Assembly: GCA_000149265.1 (NCBI GenBank)
Contig: CH003401.1
Location: 259,969-323,968, forward strand
Length of the DNA: 64,000 bases
Reading direction: 5' to 3'
DNA from: Ciona savignyi
Lineage: Eukaryota; Chordata; Ascidiacea; Phlebobranchia; Cionidae
Shown: positions 56,701 to 64,000 of the stretch, piece after piece
Layout: every line of letters starts with the position of its first letter
Position numbering within the stretch: the first letter of the stretch is position 1
Notes under the pieces: generated by a model
Told to the model about the DNA's origin: nothing
The model's input: only the letters and a program-made list of their open reading frames with translations
Database searches by the model: none
Translations under genes and position numbers: made by a program

Positions 56701-58779
56701 TGGGCCCACGTATTGAGGGAAAATGCGGCAAGTTTCACCGAAGCAGAAGGCTTACCGGCGCCTCCTGTAGCCCAGCGGCCCATGAGTTCACTCCCGCAGC
56801 ACTCGCCCGTTCAGCGAACCGGGTTAAAACCTAGCGAACCAGGTGAGCGCTGTACGGTCGTGTGGGCGAATGGTTAAGGCGACCGATAAATATACGTACT
56901 CTTATACACAAAAACGGCCATAGTGACGAGGCGAGGTAAAAAACGATTGAGCCACCGTTTATGCCACTAGTTCAACGTAGAATTTCTTTTTTAAAATTTC
57001 GTTCGGACAAGATGGTAAAGCGTTTGACGAAAACAAAACAGACAATGTGTCGCTGTTCCAAAGGTGACCCATGTCGAAAACTTTACATTCGTATTTATTA
57101 TCTTTAAAACAAGGTTGTATGTTTTTTTTTAAATGAGATGCATTTCCATAGACCGCATCAACACACATCAACTTGTATTTTTTTCTGGAATCAAGTTGAT
57201 TCTAGTACAAACAAACAAACCGTTTATTGTATAATTGTGGTTTTACGTTATTTATAGGTTAATACGTGGTCAAAAATACTTAATGACTTACAGATAGCTC
57301 AGGAGCGTTTCAAGAAGGAAAGTGGGTAAAAAGGCCTGATTCTGACCTGATCGGCCAGGGAAAGGTAATGCTACTTATTGACCAATATGGTCGGTAACAG
57401 TAAGTCACCAGTTAACACGACTAATTGCTGCATGTCGAATTGCATTGCATCCACATTTTTCATTTTGCAGTGTCCCTGATCCTTATATATATTATAGTCA
57501 AACCAACACTAAAAGACTTATAGGGGCCAGAGGTTTATATATAATAGTATAGCAGTCTACATAACTCTAATGACAGAGATTGGACGTTAAATATACCATA
57601 TTCATGGGTTACTAATTTTTTACAGGTCATTTTTTACAGATATCAAATTCAGCTGAAATGGGAACGATGGCTGGAAGTTTGGTAGCTGAAATGTCGGAAT
57701 CGAACGCAGAAGATGACGATATTTATGTGCTGCCTGACTTCAATAAATCTGTGATAGACACCCCAAGAAACATCTTCCCTGATGCTAAAACAAAGAAAAT
57801 GCAGACCCAGGCCACAACCCCACCACCTGTGATACAGGAGGATGTAAGAATAGAATATTTATGTTTATTTCCTGTGAATGGGACAACCAAGGACGTTAAC
57901 ACACGGGCATTCATCAGATCATCTCGCGCCCACCGTCGGGTTACCGGAGCTATTGCAGTTTGTTGTATATGACAGACACGTTTCTTTAATTTGGTAGAAC
58001 CCATTAATCCAGACAATGTCCGTAATGTGTTTTGCCCAAGGACACAACAGTCTAGCTAACGACCAGTTTCGAAAACTGTAACCTTTTGGTTGAAAGGTGT
58101 CGCACTAAACCACAAGACTAACAGCCGGACTTTAATCAGAACACCATACGTACTAGAAGCTGGTGATGTTTTTTAAAAGGTGACCATTGGACAAAACCCT
58201 ACAGTAAAACGTTTTCTCATTTTAAAAATGTATTACCATTAAAATAAACCATAACCAATTTTGTTGATAAAGGACTACGAAGTTTATTTGGATTTCGTAG
58301 AGACTAATCCATCGCCTTCAGTTAACACACCGCCAGCAGTAGAACATCCTGGTAAGGGTGGGTTTGCGGGACCTGCTAATAATTCCGCATCAAAGCAAAA
58401 AGAACTGAATGAAGCGAACCGACCTCGAACATGTTCTTCCGAGCAGAGCAGTCGTGAATCTTATTCTGCCTCCCATAGCCATCACTTTCAGTCAAAAAGC
58501 AGGTTTGAAAGGAATAAACCGATAAAAAAGAAAGAATCGGATAAAAGAAAAGACTATAATATAACTTTAAATGATGTTCGAGATTGTCCGGACCAAATAA
58601 CATCGCAAGAGAGCATCGACACTTCTATTCAAACTCGCGAGAAATCTTTTGAAGAAAGAAAACAAGAAATAATGCAACAAATGAATCCGTCGAATTGGGT
58701 AAGATATAGTTCAATAAAAATGTAATGAAAATTAATAAAGAAAGCACTGATTTTTATCTGTCATCTTTTTTTAACAGCA
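53744..58779 (+). CDS. Adaptor-like protein: PH-like region, proline-rich and tyrosine motifs; runs into a gap
   Basis: Exons at 53744-53888, 54360-54427, 54765-54830, 55402-55465, 55874-55973, 56042-56189, 56392-56534, 56670-56842, 57294-57364, 57640-57843, 58273-58698 and 58778 onward (into unread bases) join without a phase break. The order is a short helical N-terminus (MTHLSLLKKLEEFFDKDL), acidic/polar linkers, then a region in exons 6-8 (VFSVVYVENKTVLIENKWLK, CFKKLGDLNPVLDLPLRAY, RFSIDHDKMSEWAHVLREN) that resembles a PH domain with its C-terminal helix. Next come proline-rich text and tyrosine sites DDDIYVLPDF and DYEVYLDF, of the form bound by SH2 domains once phosphorylated. A signalling adaptor is the best guess; the family is not identified. 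The 3' end, perhaps with another domain, is missing. Confidence 0.65.
54490..54740 (+). mobile_element. Composite SINE in adaptor intron 2
   Basis: It runs from the head TAGTCTGGTGGTTTAGTGG to the tail GGATAGACATGAATATACTAATC. It ends about 25 bp before the exon 3 acceptor. Confidence 0.8.
54855..55070. mobile_element. MITE, second copy of the 17458 family
   Basis: The inverted ends are GGGAAGCGGGAAGGAGGGAAACTGC and CAGTTTCCCTCCTTCCG. The internal TTAAACATGGGGTTGGAGTT matches the copy near OSTC. Confidence 0.7.
55640..55870 (+). mobile_element. Composite SINE abutting adaptor exon 5
   Basis: The SINE tail (CACGGGGATAAAACATAAATATCC, then TATTTTATTTTAATATCGAG) runs directly into exon 5 at 55874. 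The pyrimidine-rich stretch before the acceptor therefore appears to come from the SINE end. Confidence 0.75.
57844..58135 (-). mobile_element. Composite SINE in adaptor intron 10
   Basis: The SINE tail begins almost at the exon 10 donor (GAT|GTAAGAATAGAATATTTATG). The head (ACCAGTTTCGAAAACTGTAACC, CTAACAGCCGG) ends near 58133. Donor position +4 onward may derive from SINE sequence. Confidence 0.8.
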
Positions 58780-58970
58780 NNNNNNNNNNNNNNNNNNNNN
58801 NNNNNNNNNNNNNNNNNNNNNNNNNNNNNNNNNNNNNNNNNNNNNNNNNNNNNNNNNNNNNNNNNNNNNNNNNNNNNNNNNNNNNNNNNNNNNNNNNNNN
58901 NNNNNNNNNNNNNNNNNNNNNNNNNNNNNNNNNNNNNNNNNNNNNNNNNNNNNNNNNNNNNNNNNNNNNN
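58780..58970. other. Assembly gap (191 N)
   Basis: Unread bases lie inside adaptor exon 12 or its end. The flanking text after the gap (AAAATCAATAAAG) could be a 3' UTR with AATAAA. Confidence 0.95.
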
Positions 58971-59670
58971 TATTTGAAAATCAATAAAGTTACAATTGGG
59001 TGAGCTTGAAAAGCCCATCGAAAATTGACAGCTTTTTTGTCAAATCATCACGGAAGAATCAAAACTTTAATTTTATTTCATTTAATCGTCACGAAACTGT
59101 TAAACTTTCCAAGAAATTATGCATGTACAAAATCATTTCCTTAGCATCACATTAGTGAACGTATATTTAATTTAAGGTGTATATAAGTTATTTTTTCGTG
59201 ATTTTCTTAATTATTGTTTGTATTAATTGCAAAATATATAGTTTTTGTTCGCTGCAGGCTTTTGTACTGCATGTTGTTATGGATTGGTAATTGTAAATGT
59301 GTTCGATTTTAATGTTATGGTTTTTCTTTGTGTAATATATTATTTTAATGTGTTCTTTTTAATTGAAGAAACGTGTGAATCATAAACAACACACAGCAAA
59401 TGTTAGCCGGAGTAATCTTTTATATTTTATTAAATCGCCCTATTGTATTGGCGTATTGTAGTAGACCAAGGTAGACAGGTCTCACGATTTACCGTCAAAA
59501 CATCGTTCTAGGACCACATACTCTTTTAAGCACAAATGGCGTAACATTGTGAACGTATCAATTAAACACATAATAAACTGATTTTAATAGTGACTGGAAA
59601 GAAATAACCGCTTTAAATCTGTATGAAAGTTAAGGGTGTGTAATGCGGACCAGAAAAAAAAAATATTTTA
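58971..59670. other. AT-rich stretch, no gene recognised
   Basis: It probably contains the 3' UTR of the adaptor gene just after the gap. Small SINE text (GAAGAAACGTGTGAATCATAAACAACAC) is near 59365. Confidence 0.45.
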
Positions 59671-59775
59671 ACTAGAGAGTGTCAACCACGTTTCGTATTT
59701 CTTACACTGAGTATGTAGTTTTTGTTTCTGCAAGCATAAACGCATGGGTCCCATAGTTATCAAACCAAATTTTTT
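59671..59775 (-). mobile_element. Helitron-like right end, interrupted
   Basis: CTAGAGAGTGTCAACCACG...GTATGTAG...GCATAAACGCATGGGTCCCATAG is present, then a poly-T run begins another retroposon. The rest of the element is not found beyond it. Confidence 0.75.
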
Positions 59776-60255
59776 TTTTTTTTTTTTTTGGTGGTTAGCC
59801 AAAAAAAAGCAAAATTGTGCACTTAGTGCGAGTTGGTGGCCTTAGGCCGATCCCCTCGTGCAATGTGAAAATTAATCCACTGGGGGAGGTTTCCCTAGTA
59901 TGTGGTTGCTGTAAAGAGACACCTTTCGCAGGCATCTCTCCACAGCGTGCAAGCCACGTAGGGAGGGGGGCTGGGTATCCCTAGGATGTGGGTGCTGGAA
60001 AAGACGCCCATCGCAGGCATCTCTCCACAGCGTGCAAGCCACGTAGGGAGGGGTTCTATTGCTTAAGGTATCCCGACACCTAAATTCACGCCCTCCAGTG
60101 GGTTGCTGGAGGCAGCGCTGGTTAAACCGCACTACCACAGGGTGATGCGATTCCGCAGCTCAGACCTAGCCCATCGAGTTGCACCTTACCGAAGTAACGT
60201 GAACAACAGGGCAGAGTGAATTTATGCACCGTTCACCTAATGAATAAAGCAAGTA
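59771..60255 (-). mobile_element. Poly(A)-tailed retroposon with internal 82-bp duplication
   Basis: A run of about 20 T marks a poly(A) tail on the minus strand. The body holds two tandem copies of a segment of about 82 bp (CATCTCTCCACAGCGTGCAAGC, CACGTAGGGAGG; about 59892-60055) and GC-richer text unlike its surroundings. No coding frame or tRNA box is recognised. It may be a SINE or a 3' end of a LINE; this is the only copy in the window. Confidence 0.5.
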
Positions 60256-60269
60256 AAAAAAAACTTGCC

Positions 60270-60500
60270 TTATTCAAATAGAATACTTCTTTTTACCTTT
60301 AGGCTATTACATAAAACCACACAGGCACGAACTAAAATACCGAGTCTCGTAAGCTGGCGAGACGCAATCTTCTGTAACTGCAGGAAAAACAAATTAGTGG
60401 CCACACGGTGGCCTGAAAGAGTTGGGTTGAGGCAACGCAATTGTTGCATGTCTATATGCGGTCGTTTGACCGAATGGTTAACGCGACAGATACATATAGC
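60270..60500 (-). promoter_or_regulatory. Orphan lectin upstream module
   Basis: On the minus strand it matches the lectin modules: AACAATTGCGTTGCC, CTTTCAGGCC, ACAGAAGATTGCGTCTCGCC, CGAGACTCGGTATTTTAG, TGTGTGGTTTTATG(T)AAT, plus the tRNA-like piece at about 60473. No lectin exon follows on that side. The start-codon end has been replaced by the retroposon. Confidence 0.7.
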
Positions 60501-60529
60501 AATAAAGATTCTTTTGTTGATATGTTTAT

Positions 60530-61320
60530 CATAATTTGGAAACCTAGCCAGTTATTACAAATTGCTGGTGTTGCTGGAAGTCTATGTACACACATTATCA
60601 CTTGATTAAAGAGTTAATGGAAATCTAAGTAGAAATGAATGGAACCAAACTTGAGCTTCCAAATGTAAACAAATCTGGGACATGTCGCCATTTTGACAAA
60701 ACAAAAATTCCCTTAAATGTGCTGAGAAGACATTGTACTACGTGTTATATTGTATCTCATACAAGGTCCATTTAAATTGAACAACGGTATCTCTATACAA
60801 AGAGTCTTACTGTCTTGTTGATACCAGAAGATTGTCAAAGAAGAGTAATGTGCTACAATTGTTTAATTCAATAAAGAATTCTTCAAGAGATTATATAAAG
60901 TGGGTTACAGTTTCATTAGATCGCTTGTAGTATGACATACTAGATTGCAATGGTTCCGTTTACGAATTCGATTCAAAATAAACTAATTGAATGTTCTATC
61001 CACCATGTTCTCGCTTAAAGAAATATATGCAAATCAAATACGTTTGTACTGTGTGTGTAGCTCTAAATCCCAACTTTATTTTTTTTGTCCCTACTGTATT
61101 TGGTATGATAAATATGAATCAGTCGGGCAAATCATGTGGCCAAACAAATATCTTATGAGGAACAATTTCATGATGCTACCTAATTTTCCCATTTGTGGGA
61201 ACAATATGCGAATATCATACCCCTTTATATTATCCAATTTATTTTTTTTAATACTGATTGAAATATTACTGGATACAAGTCGAGCGTATTATGCTGTTAA
61301 GCTAATTCTCGACTTATTAA
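60530..61320. other. Spacer, no gene recognised
   Basis: The sequence is AT-rich. The open stretch at 60987-61328 shows no domain and ends in lectin 3'-flank repeat, so it is not called. Confidence 0.45.
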
Positions 61321-61760
61321 GATTATAGGTTAGTGAATTGACATCATCCAAAACAATACTATTTAAGTGCGGCTCGCGGTTAAACTTTTTTCAGCATTAG
61401 AACTATAATTCAATTCAAATGGACGTGTGAACTAACAGTTAGTAAACGCGTTTCCTTCTGCCTAAAATTCTAAATATATTGCAGTAGTAAGAGTATTTTC
61501 CTTGTGGCTTTCACTCAGCGTCCTGATTTCTCAACCATGGACACATCCAATCCAAACTGACCATAATAACAAGCAAATGTTCAATGACCATGTCAGCCTT
61601 TCAAGCAATTAAATGGCAGTGTAGCTACATACGAAGTCGTAGGTTACACTAGCTGGGATTTTATTTTTATACATCTCAAAATCTTAGTATGCACGCAAAG
61701 CAAAAGCGATAAGTGTTATATAAACTGTTTCACCAAGCTAAGTATTTTGTTTGATCTGGC
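61321..61760 (-). repeat. Inverted copy of the lectin 3' flank
   Basis: On the minus strand it matches the flank of lectins C/D (TTCATTTGAATTG..., AACTAACAGTTAG..., CACTAACCTATAA). Gene E therefore belongs to an inverted copy of the same block. Confidence 0.75.
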
Positions 61761-62625
61761 TTAATTTTTCCCACAAAGCGCAAAATAAGGATACGAGCAG
61801 GCCACATCGTCCATTAAAAGACCGGAACCTAACGGAAACAATCGCCCGCAGTCGGCATTAGAACCATGCCCTATATTATTTGGTTCGCCAGAACCAAAGT
61901 TGGTGTTGGAACTAGTTTTCGCGACTCCATCAATCCAGACCCAAGTTCCCTCACGTTCAATGTCGTTCAATCCAATCCAGTAGTTCTCACCTCGGGTTAG
62001 AAAGTTCTGGTTGTACATTAATCTGGAAATGTTAAATCTTTAAAAGGTCGCCCTTTCGGCCAGGAGGCCAATAATGAATTATAATTAATTAGGTATGACT
62101 GGGGAAACTGAACATCTGAAGAACATATTAACCTTCGTGTTTCTGCATTCCGCATACCAGCAGTTGCCAAGTCCCCACCCAATGCCAAACAATAAACTCT
62201 GGATTCTGACCAACTCAGTTTAGCTGGCGAAGTTCGATACCAATAACTACCTATGCTTGTCCAGCCAACATTCTGTAGACTTGTAACTGTACCTGCTCAA
62301 GGATTAATTAACACCATTGCAAATTAACCTTAGTATTTAACTTACTAGTAAGTTCGTCGATACGACGAGTCAGAGCAGCTAGCTGGTTTAGATTTCTTGC
62401 ATCTCTTTCTCCTTTATTGCCGGGATGTCCCCTCGAACCTATTTCACCCTTTTCTCCTCGAGGTCCTGCTTTACCAGGGGGTCCTTGTGCTATGGGGCTG
62501 TTGTTTGGTTGGTTTGTCGATACTGGGTTACACAAGACATATGAACTTAATGTGTCATGCCCAATGCAATCATTCAAGCAACAGATAAGAAGAACGGTCA
62601 AAATAAAAAGACAAAATCTAAACAT
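61761..62625 (-). CDS. Lectin E: collectin-like, inverted copy, 9-triplet stalk, EPN
   Basis: Exons at 62625-62346, 62292-62133 and 62022-61761 give 233 aa. The parts are a signal peptide (MFRFCLFILTVLLICCLN), an N-terminal segment with Cys, 9 Gly-X-Y triplets ([19 protein letters not shown]...), a neck ([13 protein letters not shown]), and a lectin domain with [36 protein letters not shown] and FALCGKN. Lectin A is the closest in stalk length. The first polyadenylation signal used by the others is altered here (AACAAA); a second AATAAA lies about 100 bp further on, near 61663. Confidence 0.9.
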
Positions 62626-62860
62626 CTTAGTAACTTGGTAAAAAGCTCGCAACACTCGCCTTACTTTAGTTTGCTAAATGCGGATTTAGCTCAAAACTTG
62701 TTTGTCACATGAAACATATTTACCTTCAGGCTATTGCATAAAACCACACAAGCACGAACTAAAATACCGAGTCTCGTGAGCTGGCGAGACGCAATCTTCT
62801 GTAACCGCAAGAAAACAATTTTTTGGCCGCAAGGTGGTATGAAAGAGTTTTGTTAGAAGA
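62626..62860 (-). promoter_or_regulatory. Conserved upstream module of lectin E
   Basis: On the minus strand it carries the same landmarks: GCGTCTCGCCAGCTCACGAGAC, GTGTGGTTTTATGCAATAG, CATGTGACAAACAAG and TAAATCCGCATTTAGC. The tRNA-like piece follows at about 62893. Confidence 0.6.
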
Positions 62861-63002
62861 AAACGCTTATCTGGCACAGCTATGTACATTTGTGGACGAA
62901 TGGTTAACGCGAATGATACACGAAACCAATTCTACACAAAATAACGTTTATGGTGACGAGACCACATTGGTTTAATCCGGTAAAAAAAACAAATATACAA
63001 TT

Positions 63003-63055
63003 CAAACTAATGGTACGCGGAATGCAGAAACATGAAGGTTAATATAATGTGTTTT
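63003..63055 (+). pseudogene. Fragment of a lectin exon 2 and its donor
   Basis: CTAATGGTACGCGGAATGCAG, AAACATGAAG and GTTAATATAATGTGTTTTA match the end of lectin exon 2 plus the start of intron 2. The strand is opposite to neighbouring lectin E. Confidence 0.75.
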
Positions 63056-63774
63056 AAAATAAAGGTTGCTTTGGTCATTGGAACTTAAACTTTGTTATTA
63101 TAATTTTCATAAAATACATGACAGCTGTGTTTAATGCGTCCGATATAATCCAAGATTTATAAAATTTAATAATTGGTACATTGTATTAGTTTAATAAGGT
63201 GAAAATAAATCGTTTAAAAACATTGACAAATAGAACCTAGCATGATTTAGATAAGGTATAATAACACAATTCATTTTAGAAAGTTACCCAAGTTATACAA
63301 TTTCCACATAAATGTAATCAACACTTACCAAATGCCATAAAAAAACAAGTTGTAATGGAATTTAAAGCAAACAAAAGTTTAAAGGTCTAGCCCCCCCCCC
63401 TTATTACTATACCTGTACGATGTGGCTCATTTCGCTACACAGTTGGACGTTCAGTTTTGCATTGGATCAAAAGATCACTTTTTTGTCAATCCTTAGTTGA
63501 GAAGTATCAAACCAAAGGTTGCAGCAACGGTAACAAAACTTTTTTTTAAATAAACATGGATGACAAGTTCGATTTGCTAACTAATGGATGTATCAATGTA
63601 TATACTTGCAGAAATAAAACAGTAACATTCAGGTTAAAACAGACACCAAAATCGGATCACACGGTGCTGAAGTGAAGTCTTTTAACTAGGGATTTTAATT
63701 TTTAACTTAACATAGAAAAAAGTTTGTTAATTTAGGAGCCCATTCGCAAACTTCATAAATCGTGTATAAACTAG
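63056..63774. other. Spacer with poly-C run
   Basis: The sequence is AT-rich and contains a 10-C run at about 63391. The stretch around 63540-63740 resembles a diverged Helitron-like arm (TAAACATGGATGACAAGTT, CTTGCAGAAATAAAACAG). No gene is seen. Confidence 0.45.
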
Positions 63775-64000
63775 AGAGTGTCAACCACGTGTTTAACCAC
63801 CATCATTTGTAAAACACATTTTGTATGCCATATATTCATGCTACAGGGTCCCTAACCACAATTTTTATTTTATACACTGAGTATGTAGTTTCTTTCTGCA
63901 AGCATAAACGCATGGGTCCCATAGTTGTCCAACCAAACTTCTTTTCAATGTGTAGTTAAAAAAAGAATAAACATCTTAATTTACGAACATTTTACCTTAT
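63775..64000 (-). mobile_element. Helitron-like element H8, continues beyond window
   Basis: It starts CTAGAGAGTGTCAACCACGTG, then TACAGGGTCCCTAACC, GTATGTAGTTT and GCATAAACGCATGGGTCCCATAG. The rest lies outside the window. Confidence 0.8.

Noticed and set aside
57723..58016. 97-residue minus-strand frame near adaptor exon 10
   Set aside because: It is the composite SINE read on its own strand, ending in antisense of exon 10; similar frames occur in other SINE copies (15942, 38584, 54557).

Overview
The window is animal (eukaryotic) DNA and most probably comes from a tunicate close to Ciona. It is AT-rich, its genes have many short introns with GT..AG borders, and AATAAA signals follow the stop codons. 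It carries about 20 copies of a tRNA-derived composite SINE that resembles the one described from Ciona (Cics-1). It also contains an OSTC homologue and several collagen/C-type-lectin genes. The species call is an inference from these traits; no species-specific match was computed.

Layout. 0-4 kb: a 15-bp minisatellite, a three-exon C-type lectin gene on the minus strand, and a possible short secreted-peptide gene that starts 118 bp away in the opposite direction. 4-9.9 kb: gene-poor, with SINEs, fold-backs and hAT-type MITEs. 9.9-12.7 kb: a four-exon RING-finger/TPR gene. 14.4-17.1 kb: OSTC (minus strand), with a SINE-tail minisatellite in intron 2. 18.1-21.1 kb: a nest of four transposons inside a SINE, most with readable target duplications. 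22.4-25.8 kb: a young but internally deleted BEL/Pao LTR element, then a dead LINE reverse transcriptase fragment. 27.2-62.9 kb: a family of five collectin-like genes (A-D plus, E minus). The gaps between genes A, B and C are packed with Helitron-like elements. 53.7-58.8 kb: a twelve-exon adaptor-like gene (PH-like region, tyrosine motifs) that runs into an assembly gap.

The lectin genes share one architecture: signal peptide, N-terminal cysteines, Gly-X-Y collagen stalk, coiled neck, and a C-type lectin domain split over two exons. Stalk length is 9, 19, 15, 15 and 9 triplets in A, B, C, D and E. The sugar-site motif is EPN in four copies and QPD in one (B). All five share a conserved upstream module of about 230 bp, and one further copy of that module has no gene. 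Genes C and D sit in a tandem duplication of about 7.2 kb whose junction can be read. The duplication also copied the first two exons of the adaptor gene, leaving stubs behind C and, more decayed, behind B.

The least expected structure is the Helitron-like family. Each internal unit of about 335 bp carries a palindrome centred on GGGGAATTCCCC, which has the form of an NF-kappaB/Rel site. About a dozen such sites lie among the immune-type lectin genes. Whether they act is untested. All exon borders below were read by eye from splice motifs and reading phase and need transcript support.
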